DNA of 64,000 nt from Rotaria sp. Silwood1 (lineage: Eukaryota; Rotifera; Eurotatoria; Philodinida; Philodinidae). Shown here one piece after another: positions 1 through 11,669 of this stretch. Within the stretch, counting starts at the first letter, position 1. Each line of letters opens with the position of its first letter. A program made the translations under genes and the position numbers. The notes under the pieces were generated by a model, which ran no database searches, was not told the DNA's origin, and was given only the letters and a program-made list of their open reading frames with translations. The stretch spans positions 124,001-188,000 of the forward strand of contig CAJNOP010000275.1 of assembly GCA_905250075.1 (NCBI GenBank), written 5' to 3'.

Positions 1-3000
1 GAACGTACCACCACTACGATCCGTCATTTTCCTCGTGTTATCACTACTAAGTTCTTTATCAGCAGGAAATGAGCAAGCACCAGGATTCTCTTTCACACAT
101 CCAGACTTTGTTATTGGTAGCAGACATACACCTCCATAAACTTGAGATTGTGAGGTATTCATATTCATGAATACAGCAGGTACCCAGTCGCATGTCTGGC
201 CATTACTTTCTAAACAGAAAAGATGTCAATCATATGTCTAGGCACTATCAATCATAGATTTACCGATAAGTGAAGGATTTGAGGGTTCTAACAACACATT
301 TAACTTTTTAATTTCACTTATCAATCTTTGTGTATAATCTGTGGTAGCCTTACGGATGAACGAGACAAGTTGAACTGCTGAGTCATGTGTGCTAGACCAC
401 AAGACTGGAACTGTTTTACTACTCCACGAAAGCCATCTGTCAATAAGTGCTTCTACTTTCATCGTTTCGCTTGAATAACAAAGTTTGCATGCAAATTCCG
501 TCATATTTTCTAGCAGTTCATGATCCCACTTCTCAAACTGAGAACGTATGGTCCGATGAATATCGTTGTTCTGTTCATGTGAAATAGCCCAGCTTGATAA
601 GTTGTTTTCACGCAGTATTTTCCAATATTCATCATCAACATTATGCTGAATGTTTAAAGGATATTCTAAATCTTGACGAGCTTTACATAGTTCATTACAA
701 ATATATTGAACATGAACGTCTTCAGCCGTGTCTTTCCTGAGGAAATCATAGTGATTTTGTATAATGGTAAGCAGAAGACCTAGTTTAGCTAACTCCTGAA
801 GACGAAGAAATTCAGGAAAATAAGCACCAATTTCCTTGTAATTATCAGTAAAAGCTTTTGCAAATTGGGCTTCCGAGGACCGGTCTGGTTCACTATCAAA
901 ACGGTCATCATCGACAAGGTTACCATCGTAATCGTACTTCAATAGATGTTGCTTTACATACATGGGTACATCATCTATGCGATAAATGATCTCGTTTGTC
1001 TCTTTATTTATTGTAAATTCATATACAGGATCTCCTGCCTCGATCCAGAAACGATGAATATTTCCACGCGTGAAGAATTTATCACGCATCTCAATTGGCT
1101 TCAATAAGTCTTGCAGATGTTTTGGTAGACGTTGCATGAAACCTTCACTTGCTTTGCGAATAGGAAATGGCCATTTAGAGTTTATTTCTACACCTAGTGT
1201 TATGAATTTGAGTAGGTAGTCCGTATGAAGCAACGTCGTCAAATATCGAGTTTTGGTGAGACCTGATGGAGCATACTTCATTGTTTGAAATGGATGCGAT
1301 AGAAATTCATATTTCGGTTGATCAAGTGAGAAAATTGCATTTGAAATACCTTTCTTAAATACATCTGCGACGTCGTCACTATCAAAAAGAGCTATATGTT
1401 CTGGATGTCGAGCAGGAACAAACAAGAATGTTACTTTTCCTGTAGTGATATTAAACTTGATTCCATCAACTTTCGCATACGACTTTCTTCCCGACAAAAC
1501 AAGCGGTTTTCGTTTACTATAAAGCCAGCCTGAGAGTGTCCGTGGAATCAGCGGATCATTTAACAGAAACTCGACGTCAGATATTTTCCATCGTCTTGTT
1601 GCAAGTAAGGATTTCATTGATTTCTGACGAATACACTCAAAATTCTCATTGACAATCCATCCATTCCAAATACCTTCTAATAAATAGTAGTTATAAAAAT
1701 GTTGTTGATACTTGTTGTAATCTTCTGCCATATCTTTGAGATATCTTCGAAAAAATTCTAAGCCAACAAGTTCTATAAAAATTACATCATAGCTAAGTAG
1801 AGGACTTAATGGGATAATTGGAACTAATTTAGTAAAGTTAGTCATATAATTGAGAATCTGATTAACAACAATTGTATGTTGTGAAGAAACTATGAAATTG
1901 ACTGTCATGTTCGATTGACATTTAGCTATTGGCTTGATCAGTTCTTTAAACAAACGGTTGGTGTGCACTAATAATGATAGAACTAATCGATAGATGTATA
2001 TTTGCATGTTTGGTGCGAGGCGTTCTCGAGCAAGAAGAAACGCATCTACTGCCAGCTCATTGATCAGGTTTCGGTAGGCATAGAATTTTGGCTCATCTTG
2101 TGATAATGAACTCATTCGCGAGAGACCCTCGTACAGATACATAGAAGCAAGAATCCAATTTGATGCAATACAAGTTCGATTGGATACAGCCGAACAGAGA
2201 TCCAAATAGGCCATAGCACATTGAAATGGATCATTTTTCATTTCCTTGAGGATGGCCTTTTCGTAACGGTGAACTAGTAACACAAGTGGACTTGGTTTTA
2301 AGAAATTTTCATTCTGGAACAACTTCGGTGAACATATAACAGGCATAATTAGATATTTTATTTTAGATAAATCGGTACTGGATAAATCTCTAATTTCTGA
2401 TAAAAGTAACTGGGTTCCTATTCGATGTAACAATGGGTCTTTGGTCAGAATAACAAGAGCTAAAAGTTCTTCTTCTGACCAACAACATGTCGATGCTTCT
2501 TGAAGCTTTTCAATAAAGTCAACATATCTGTTTTCTAGCTTGGCAATGGTGGCATCAATAAGATATAGCTTGACTTTAATACAAGTCGGAAACTTCTCTA
2601 ATGGCCTATTAACAATATATTCTTTCAGAAATTGTTTAAGAGCATCAACACTCGTTACTTCTTTTAAGCAGTTAGCCAATTCAGCGATGGTTACATTAAT
2701 GATTTCTTTAATCTTGTCATAGTCACGGGTAAAAATATATTTATCGTACTGTTGCCGAAGACAAGTTAATAAAAGACTTTGAGTATTAAATTGTGTTTCA
2801 AGAAAATGAAGACCCCCAATAAATTCTTTTGTGGACACCATAAGACCATTGAGTAGTCGCGAATGCATGTCGAAAAGTGGTGAAGGCATAGGCTCTTCGG
2901 TTTTATTCATGTGATGCAACGCGGAAATGATAAATTGATTGTTAGATTGACACTTTGAATCAAGAATCTGATTAATGTATTGAACACAATGACAAGCCAC

Positions 3001-5484
3001 AGACAATATACCTTGTGCATGTTTGCAAATAGAAACAGCATACCACAAGGAGACAGAGTCTGGTAGATCATAAATCAATGATAAAATGCGTTCAAAATCT
3101 GCTGCACGATCATTCAATGAGCCCTTCACACTTTTGAAGAAACAATTAAGAGCTGTATCATAATTTTTTGCTTTCAGATGGCTCCGTCCCAATTCCAACC
3201 AATCACATCTGGTTGAGTCTTTTAGATCGAATGCAATTGAGTCATTTTCTATGATACCTTGATCAATCCAGTCAAGTGATATTGACTGATTCAATTCAAC
3301 CTGAATTTTATGACAAATCAATACTTTGTCATATTGTTTGGGTTCGGATAGAAATTCTTCTTTAAGCACATTCCAGATATCATCGAAACCATGTAGGTGA
3401 ACAAGTGCAGCAATTGCTAGAATATTGTCGATATTAGGAGATTCAATGGCTTGTTTAAGTCGATCTATCATAGGCAATTTACTGTTATTTGCTTCTTCAC
3501 AAAAAAAGCATACTACAGGATCTGCACAAAAGCTTATATATTCAATGATTTCCGGGCTTAGAGTCTGAAGAAGAGCAGCTGCACAATAGTATTCCGATTG
3601 GTAAATCAAATTCTGTAGTATTCTATTCCATTCTGAAACGGACAGTTGGGCTAGATGCAGACAACAAAGACCGACAGAGCGTTTGTGTTGTTGACTGAGC
3701 CAAGATTCTCCTTCTATTTTCCATTCCGATGGTATTCGCCTATGGGTTTGTGTCACGTAGAGAACTAGAAAATGTCTGATAATTATATTAGATTCATTGA
3801 CAGCTATTTGTAAAATTTCTTCCCAACTCAACCCAGCTTCTTTATAGATGAGTAAAGCTAATACGACTGGATCGTGAGAATCAAGGGTATCAGCTTGCTT
3901 TTTCCGATAAGCATCACCCAAACTAACCCAATATTGTGTACATCGTTGAAATTGACGAGATATAATATGAAAGCATGTTGCTACTTCGTCGTATGCATTC
4001 ATGTGGACCATCATCTCTGCTAGAGAAAGCCATTCGTTTTCTGACTGATGTACATAATCCGCAAATGGAAGAGCGATTTTGAATTGATGATTCCTAAGTA
4101 AATGTAAACCAACAGATTCATAGAACTCATTATTTTCAAATCCGTACACTTTAAGCAACGATAGATATTCAGCCAGGTATTCATATTGATTCCATGCAAT
4201 TTGCTGCTGAATATATAGGCAAATAGTATCGATGAGAATTGTTGCTTTCTTTTCACTACAACACCTACAAATAGCCACAGGATACAAGTAGCCGATATGG
4301 CGACAAGTTTGCCATAGAAGACATTCCCCACAAGCCAGTTTGTCACACATCCGACAGCGACATTTATTCATAAAGAAACTAAATGTCTTATTGCAACTGG
4401 CGCATTTCGATTCTTTCGTATGAGACAGATATGTCAGCGGTAATTGAGGAACATCGTAGACAAGATGTTTAAGAATGGGATGATTTTCATCTTCAATGGC
4501 ACATACTTTGCCGAATTGACGATATTTACAATCTTTATCAACTTTTGATTTGGAACTCTTTTTAATAGACGATGTATATGTACGATTTTCGATATCAATC
4601 AAACGTTTTAGATTTCCAACGTCAGGTAATGCTGTTAGAACTTTTGAAGTGGCGATTGCAACCACAATTTGTTTCGTCGATAGATCAGTGTTTTGTAATA
4701 ATTGATAGAAATCTTGATCGGTTCTGTCAACGTCAGTCAAGATTTTATGAACATTTTTCATTTTTTCTGTCACACTTTTGAAATTTTTCCATTCGGAACT
4801 CTCCCATATCTGTCTATAAATTGATGACGCTTGTGGAGTAGGTTTCCATGTCCAACCTCTGGGAGATATTTGAGATAATTGTGAATAGAATGCAGTGGCA
4901 TGCATTGCCAAATATGAGAAATAATCATTATTGCTACTTTGAATGTGCTCATTCATGTTATAAACAAACTCGTGGCATGTCGAACACTGCTCGACATGGT
5001 TTTGGGTATCCTCTATATGCTCTTCCAACGTTGATATAATAATTGATTTGAATTCTTCTTCATAATTGTCAACAAAGGTTATTGATGGATATTCATTGAT
5101 CCATTTTGCCATTTTTTCTTCATAGATTTTTGATATCCGATTCCCTACAGGTAGCATTGGAAGATTCATGTTAGGTGCTCTTTCATTACTACTAGTATTC
5201 AACTCCTTATCGTATTTTTGTTTGAGTTCTTCATTAGATAATGTTTCGTATGCTCTCTGAAGAAGCTTGAACAAAATTTCAGCATCGATACTGTTTAAAT
5301 TTTTGTCAGGATGCCACTCCAGCGCTCTCTCTTTGTATGCCTTACGAATTCCATCTTCGGTTGCACTTGGATTTATGCCGAGAATCGTGTAAAAACTTGT
5401 GGTAGCGTCCAAACTCTTTAGAAATTTGATAAAATGACTGTTTCGATTATTTCTCTTCATTTTATCTTTCTGCAAAAAAAACAT
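1..5484 (-). CDS. Large J-domain and zinc-finger protein, 3' end beyond window
   Basis: One open frame of 1,748 codons begins at the ATG at 5484; another ATG eight codons in is equally possible. Residues about 31-93 form a J domain with the HPD triad at 58-60, which in the family stimulates Hsp70 ATPase. Residues about 360-415 hold a dense CxxC cluster (CASC, CRCRMC, CGEC, CRCC), a FYVE/RING-like zinc finger. The middle looks helical and TPR-like. A C-terminal block (around HRFWIEAGDP and YFPEFLRLQELAKLG) looks conserved, but I cannot name it. The stop at 238-240 is probably intronic: donor GTAAAT (263 down) and acceptor TTTAG (to 210) remove 54 nt in phase 1 and rejoin a stop-free frame running to base 1. 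Exons are therefore 264-5484 and 1-209. Function is unknown beyond a likely Hsp70 co-chaperone role. Confidence 0.85.
210..263 (-). other. Predicted 54-nt intron in the J-domain gene
   Basis: On the minus strand the sequence runs GTAAAT...TTCTGTTTAG. Its removal joins G (first base of a Gly codon) to AA, giving Glu, and the frame stays open for about 69 further codons. Without splicing the frame stops at 238. The length and phase fit other small introns in this window. Confidence 0.75.
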
Positions 5485-8371
5485 TTTAGATCAAAAACCA
5501 CAACAATTAAAATGTGTCTGCTAACTAGGGATGATTTAGGTACATGATTGACGCTTTTGTCGGGTTACAACCACTAAAGATAATATTATTTATTTAAAAA
5601 GAAGATTTCATCATGGTGGCAGTTCAACAGCTAGTCAATGTTGACAAAATTGTACTTGATAAATAGAAAAACTTAGCTGGTCCTTCCATAGAGGAAAGAT
5701 CACTAAGGTATCGAATGAATTTTTTGAGACCACTTCAGGACCACGGAAAGAATGATAAGAGATGCACGATTGCGACCTCGATACTTAGGAAGTATTATAT
5801 GTAAATCACGACTAATTCTAGCGGATCCTTCCTGAATCAATCTCATCGATGTGACTAATGTTTGTACAGTACCTAGGCCTACAATTAAGTAGAAGTCCAA
5901 AATTTCAGCTTAAATCGATCAGGCACTCCAAAGATAAAGGAGTGGATACGGGATGTGGGTGTGGGGTCTGGATGTCCGATATGGGCACGGGAAGGCTGTG
6001 CGCTTCTGTGTTTACATATATTCATCTCACTCTACATCCATACCCTTAATTTCAGGTATTGTCCACAAGCTGAGGACTACTATAGTAAGAAAAGCTATAT
6101 TGTCTTTCGTATTGTTTTCTAGGCTTTCGAAGTTGAAAATGGTCTTCTATGGCGTTTACAGACTGTACAGGATCTCAAAAGCCTTGAAAATGTTTAAAAT
6201 CATGCTTTTCAGCCATTCTTAAGTATTTTTCAATGTTGTTCAGTATTTTCTGATCGGAAATGGTCTTCTATGTTGTTACAAGACGATCAGGAACAAAAAG
6301 AATACTGAAAAATACTAAAAGGTTTCAAAAGGCGTTTTTTGTTGTGGTCGTTTGTGACATCGTAAGACCACTAAAAATGGTTCGAGAGCAAAAGGAAGAC
6401 TAAAACTAAGCAAAAAAGACTAAACGGTTTTAAAAGGTCTGTTTCGGTATTTTCCGGCCTGAAACAGTCTTTTTCAACGTTACAAAACCAGGGGGAACTT
6501 TTCAGGACCGAAGAAGACTACAGACGACAAAAAATAACTTTCTCAGTCTTTTGTTAGTCTTTAAAAGCTCTTGGTAGTTCCTGAAAACGGTGACATACGG
6601 CTGTCTACAAGGATACTATAGCAGTAAGCGCGCTGTATACGATCGTCTACGTCAGAGTTTGTTTCGTGTCACGGCGCATATACAGCCGTTTCTGGTTTTC
6701 ATAATGCTCGATCTAGGATGGCACAATGTATTAAGTTATCGTATAACGTATGTTGCATCTTTCAAACTCAAATACCCTGTTAGGCCCGTCATGGTCAGAA
6801 AGCTAATAATGGTTGAATTTAAAAAGACTATTCAAAACGAACCAAGTATTGGGAATTTTCTGTGGCTTCCAACTTACAATAGGTTTTGTGCTTCTACATC
6901 GGTCTACCATGAATATTTTAGTTTTATATTGAGTCTTACGAATATACTTTCCATTCTCGAACGGTTAAAGGAATGTTCGATACTTTTCGAGTTGTATCAA
7001 TCATTCAAATAGAAGTGCACAGAATTTCCATACTAACGTAGGACAAAGTGTTCTGGGCGTTTTGCTACAAATCGCATATATCCTAGCGTCATTAAAAAGA
7101 AAACATATTTTCATTCTAGTGTATCTGATAAGGAAAAAGAACTTAAGGCATCATGTGATATATTAAACAAAGTGATAATATTCAATTTTTTTAATTACAT
7201 CACGGTCTTACGTTAAAAAATAGTCCGAAGAGTAATTGTCAATACCTCTGACGATTAATTGTGAGCGTTGGTAAAGCGCGGTACCAAACAGTATAAAATA
7301 TACGAATACTCACCAATATAACGTGTTTCGACAGTTGGTAAGCTTTCTAGTTTGCTTATATTAGTGCCACTGAAAAAATTTCCTTTCTTCCAACACTGAG
7401 TCATTTTTCAAATAAATATGACATGAAGAGTGTACTTAGGAATGAATCTTTTCAATACAGTCACAGAATTATGCTAATTTCTAAAATAAATAATACCTCT
7501 CCACTGTGAGTACCACTCTGTTTGCAATAAAAATTGTGTGATCAGACGAAAACAGCTTTAAGTGAAGATATACAATCCTTTTTTCCTCCAACTTAGAAAT
7601 CCGGTCTCACGATACATTAAATCCGAGCAACGAAATATAGATGTGAGTGATTGTGGATGATGCTAAAGTCATTTATATCTAGACTGACACAAGCCAGCAC
7701 CCATGCAATCACATTCTATGCCTGCGTGAACACTGGAATAGCACCTATCAAAATATACAATAAAGTAAATAAAAAAAATAACATTATATTCAATAATGAC
7801 CTGCAGTCCTAATCTGAACACATTTGAGAACTTGTGAGATCATACGGATATAGAATTAAGAAAATTGAGGCCAACGAATTTTAGAATTTTGTAGACGACA
7901 GTCAATGATTAGTCACTTTACATAACAACAAAAATGTCTCAAGACTTCGTGAAATCTTGTCACGTCACAGAAATAAATGTTAACAATAGTGGACGAAAGA
8001 CAGATCTTGATGAAAATTAGGTGATTCTAAAAATTGTACGAAACGATCAGTTTAAAATGCAAAGTGATGTTAATAAATAATGGATTTTGAAATCAGTCTA
8101 GAGTGGGAAGTATTATTCTATTATTTTTTACAAGTCTAGTAAGTGCAAAGACATCCTGACTTTCAAACAGTACATGTCAAAAAAAGCCAGACATTATTGT
8201 ATTTTTTTTCTAAACTTAAATAATTTTATTGATCACTAGATATGACATACTCCAAAAAACAAAATGATTTTAAAGATAAAAGAAATCAAAGTTGCTTTTG
8301 TTTACTGTATAAAAGAATATATATAACGTTAAACAATTTATTTGAGGAATAAAGAAACAAATTACTATTCA
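5485..8371. other. Intergenic, low-complexity and decayed repeats
   Basis: I see no defensible gene. From about 6120 to 6600 there are recurring short words (AAATGGTCTTCTATG twice, AAGACTAAAA/TTTTAGTCTT in both orientations, AAAATACTGAAAAATACT) that look like the subterminal repeats of a decayed DNA element. A 140-codon open frame at 6590-7012 has no recognisable motif and random-looking composition. 7000-8370 is plain AT-rich sequence. A weak telomere-like tract lies at 5941-6055 and is listed separately. Confidence 0.5.
5941..6055. repeat. Degenerate telomere-like hairpin (copy 1)
   Basis: A G-rich arm (ggatgtgggtgtggggtctg) is followed about 60 bp later by a C-rich arm (ctacatccatacccttaat) ending TTTCAG at 6055. 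It is the least regular member of the family. The TACCCTTAATTTCAG end resembles a splice acceptor. Confidence 0.4.
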
Positions 8372-8788
8372 TTAGTTCAGTCTTATGTAAATTCTACTGT
8401 CTATTTGATTGATTAAATATTTCTCACACAATTGTTCGCAGTCAATTATGTTTGTTAATTTATCGACAATATTTACGTTTATTGGAGAAACCTTGAGGCA
8501 TAATAAACATAAATTATTAATATATTTTGCACGTTCGATTAAAATAAATCGTAGAAGATTCACTGGCAGAATATCATTTCTACAATTAACTTCAAAATAT
8601 TTCACATAAGGACAAAGATTAAAAAGAAATTGAACTTGATTTAAATTATTTATTTGATGACCATTTAATTTTGTAATTTTGTTCTGATTTGATAAAAATT
8701 GAAAAGTATTTTTTTTCATTTATCAATGAAAATCTTGGTTGTATTTTTTCTAAAGATGATATTATTAATGAATCAAGATTAAGTAAAC

Positions 8789-10152
8789 ACAAGGGGGAAA
8801 CAGCGGAGACTTCACGACTGAAGTCTCATGAAGTCTTGAAAGTCTTTCGAAGTCTTCTGAAGTCTCTTGAAGTCTTATGAATTCTCATAAAGTCTCTTGA
8901 AGTCTCTAAAGTCTGATGAAGTCTGATGAAGTCTCTTGCAGTCTCTTGAAGTCTCTTGAAGTCTCTTGAAGTCTCTTGAAGTCTTCTGGAAGCTTTGAAA
9001 TACATTTCGTGCATGAAAATTCACAAGAAACCAATGAAATTGTTTTGTTTTCGACGGTCTTATTTTAGTAGAAAGGTGAACTTTTTATTGTTTTTTTTAA
9101 TGCACCGGAAAAAATTCAAGTTTGTTTGATCTTAGAAAACATGATAATTAATAAGTGAATGCTTTTTGAATGAAGTGGTTTATTTTTAGAAGAAATTTTC
9201 CATCTGTCCAAATCAATCTGATGAAGATTTTCAATCCTTTTTGTTTGTTTCTATCACTCGTGATAATCTATCAGCCGATAAACGGCTAACTTTGTCGGTC
9301 AATAACCAACAAACCGTTTTCTTGTGTATTTTAGTCTTGTTATTTATTTGCACTTGAAAATAGGAGTTTTTCATTGCTGGATTAATCGAATCGAATATAC
9401 GCATACCAGTAAAATTTATTTTCTCAGTTTTAATTTCATCAAAGTTTTGTGTCATTGCCGCATCTTTATCTTCTTCATCCACATTGATTAGATCACTATC
9501 AAATTCATTACTTTCCAGTGCTTCATCATCATAATCAGATTCAGAAACTGATGAAGAACCTGAATCCGTTGCTAAATAATTACCCGAATTAATGTTGAAT
9601 CTAATACTATCAGATATATTTTTACTTAAACCATTAAGTTCACAAGCATTGCATTCATTCAATGAAGGTAATATATTCAAATTACTAACTAGTTCTTTTG
9701 CACGGTTGAATGCAGCTAAAATAATATTTTCAACGTTGATTTTATCAATATCATTCTGTTCCTAGTGCTCGGAAGACGCTAGTTACTCCGTTATGAATGA
9801 GAGTGTCAGTTTAGATTAACTTTTCATTTAATTTACGCGTAAATTAAAGGATAAGTAATTTGTATTTATTATAAAGTACATGGTAAATGACAGCCTTACT
9901 TAATGATAAGCTTTTTTGCATGTTATAGAGGTTTCATTTAACTTATATAAGCTGTTTTGATACGCATGGAATCTGCCTCTTGAAGTCTTGTGAAGTCTTT
10001 TGAAATCTTACGAAGTCTTGTGAAGTCCGATGAAGTTTTGTGAAGGCTGTAGAAGTCTTGTGAAGTTTTATGAAGTCTAATGAAGTCTTATGAATTCTCA
10101 TAAAGTCCTTTGAAGTCTTTTGAAGTCTTGAAGTCCGCTGTTTCCCCCTTGG
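8789..10152. mobile_element. 1,364-bp inverted-repeat DNA element, 6-bp TSD GTAAAC
   Basis: The ends are ACAAGGGGGAAACAGCGGA on the left and TCCGCTGTTTCCCCCTTGG on the right, inverted copies with one mismatch. GTAAAC lies immediately outside both ends (8783-8788 and 10153-10158), a 6-bp target duplication. Just inside each end are tandem degenerate TGAAGTCT units (about 8812-8997 and 9975-10130). The interior holds a 149-codon minus-strand ORF and no transposase, so the copy is non-autonomous. It belongs with other CCAAGGGGGAAA-ended elements in this window. I do not assign a superfamily. Confidence 0.85.
9231..9680 (-). CDS. 149-aa ORF inside the 1.36-kb element, unknown
   Basis: The ORF lies wholly within the inverted-repeat element. 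The N half is acidic and Ser-rich (SGSSSVSESDYDDEALES). The C terminus KTVCWLLTDKVSRLSADRL resembles a short basic motif that I associate with element-encoded or rotifer hypothetical proteins, without a function. Coding potential is plausible (regular composition, biased ends). It may be a remnant exon of the element's own gene or captured host sequence. Confidence 0.4.
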   Translation of the reverse strand: MNILPSLNECNACELNGLSKNISDSIRFNINSGNYLATDSGSSSVSESDYDDEALESNEFDSDLINVDEEDKDAAMTQNFDEIKTEKINFTGMRIFDSINPAMKNSYFQVQINNKTKIHKKTVCWLLTDKVSRLSADRLSRVIETNKKD

Positions 10153-10376
10153 GTAAACATTTAATTAAGCCAATTAATGTATCAATATAAATTTTACTAA
10201 ATTGAATATTTAAACATTCAATTGGCACCATGGTTAATAGAGGTCTTATCAAATTAATAAATGACTCATCATTATCAGTATCCGATAAATCAGTTATAGT
10301 TAAAATAATCGAGGAAGTAATAGAATTATTTTCTATTATATTTTGTTTGATTTCATCATTGATCTTCTTATTTTGA

Positions 10377-10596
10377 GTTGGGTGTGGGTGTGTGGGTGTG
10401 TGGGTGTGGGTGTGGGTGTGTGGGTGTGTGGGTGTGTGGGTGTGGGTGTGGGTGGGTGTGGGTGTGGGTGTGGGTGTGGCTTAGAATTAAAATACCCCAA
10501 TCCACACCAACCCCTCACACCCACACTCACACCCACACCCACACACCCACATCAACACCCACACACCCACACCCACACACCCACACCAACACCCAT
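10377..10596. repeat. Telomere-like hairpin (copy 2), long arms
   Basis: A nearly pure GTGGGT/GTGTGG arm (10380-10478) is separated by about 20 bp (TTAGAATTAAAATACCCC region) from a CCCACA/CACACC arm ending near 10596. It abuts the broken F-box-like gene on its left: the minus-strand coding frame is open right up to the C-rich tract. Both strands give long low-complexity ORFs (Val/Gly/Trp or Thr/His/Pro), which I do not treat as genes. Confidence 0.85.
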
Positions 10597-11669
10597 CCTA
10601 TTCAAGTCGCAGACTCTGCACATCTGAAAATAGAGGAATTTATTATTGTTGCTTCAAACGATGATTTCTAGTTTCAAATATTTCCAAAAGACACATTGCT
10701 TGAAACTGATATTTGATAGATATAGAGATCCCCGAAGAAAAGACCGATCACGTTGTTAAATGTTTAAAATAAGTCTTTTATAGTATATAGACAATGAAAT
10801 TTTCGAAGCAAATATGTAACATGTCATCATTTCAGGTGTGCGAGGTCTCTGAGTCATCGTTCTCGCGAGTCCATATGATATTCCAACACATGTACCAGAC
10901 ATATTAATGCTTCTCTGTGAACATGCGCATGACCCATATATAATACAAGTGAGTGTACTTTTTTTAGTCGTTGTTATGTATTAAAAGAAAACCCTTTGTT
11001 TTCAAAAATCAATTAAAAAATGTCTATCCGATTTTCGTCGCACTCATCACGATTCATGACACGGGTGTGGGTGTGGAGTGTGGGTGAGCGTGTGGGTGGG
11101 AAGAGAAGGCCCACACCACACCCCACACCCACACCCAACCTCACATTCACACCCACACCCAGCCACACCCACACTCACACCCACACCCTTTCTCTATTTA
11201 CCTATCACGAGTGATTGGAATAATAAAAAGCTACTACTGAAGAAATGAGCCTCTGTTGACGTTAAGAATGTGCTTCATGCCGTGAATTGAATTTCTTCGT
11301 ATGAGCTTATGAAAAAGGAGTGGATCCAGTGAGATTTTTTTGCATAATTCTGAATGCGAGTGATGAATTTTAATTTTTTTGTTTTTCTGCAACCGAACGT
11401 AACTACTTTGGCGTAGTTAACTAATGCAATAGGAATCCATACATTGAAGATCATTTGAATAGTAAGAAAGATTGACAAGCAGCTTGCAGTCTCTCTATTC
11501 TACTGTATTGGCAAGACTTCTCCAAACTCGTTTTATATACGGTGAAGAATACATATGTAGTCATTCGTCTTATACAAATATATTGCCAGAGAGAAAATAT
11601 TTCAACTTAATTCAGTCTCTTCCATCATAAGAAAAAAACGCAGAGGATTCGAAAAAATACAAATAAAAT
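10597..11669. other. Intergenic, contains hairpin copy 3
   Basis: I see no gene here. On the minus strand, CTATTTTCAG followed by ATGTGCAGAGTCTGCGACTT (about 10608-10636) could be a small upstream exon of the broken F-box-like gene, but no consistent splice could be built. The rest is AT-rich. Confidence 0.4.
11063..11188. repeat. Telomere-like hairpin (copy 3)
   Basis: The G-rich arm GGGTGTGGGTGTGGAGTGTG is followed by a short GGAAGAGAAGG loop and a CCCACAC-rich arm to 11188. The right flank CCCTTTCTCTATTTACC is strongly pyrimidine-rich and reaches AG at 11209-11210. It lies about 480 bp upstream of the membrane-protein gene. Confidence 0.8.

Larger units (their letters stand above)
8372..10376 (-). 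pseudogene. F-box/LRR-like rotifer family gene, split by a transposon
   Basis: Two minus-strand coding pieces flank a transposon. The upstream piece (10376 down to 10153) reads NKKINDEIKQNIIENN and on to LNIQFSKIYIDTLIGLIKC. The downstream piece (8788 to 8372) ends with ORFs containing QVQFLFNLCPYVKYFEV and YIRLN. The pattern (CPYVKYFEVNC, LLRFILIERAKYINNLCLLCL) resembles a large F-box/LRR-like family that I recall from bdelloid gene sets. Removing the element and one GTAAAC copy restores the frame across the junction. A run of eight A (8709-8716 on the plus strand) then shifts frame by one before MKKNTFQF. The 5' end is not found: a telomere-like hairpin begins directly upstream at 10377. 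Family assignment is from memory of the pattern. Confidence 0.55.

Noticed and set aside
6590..7012. 140-codon open frame
   Set aside because: No domain, signal, splice context or family resemblance; it overlaps decayed repeat sequence.
10336..10671. Overlapping frames rich in Val-Gly-Trp-Cys or Thr-His-Pro (also at 20925-21314, 11020-11214, 47291-47512, 49368-49730)
   Set aside because: They are translations of GTGGGT/CACACC repeat in every frame and change identity with each repeat indel. There is no independent evidence of coding.
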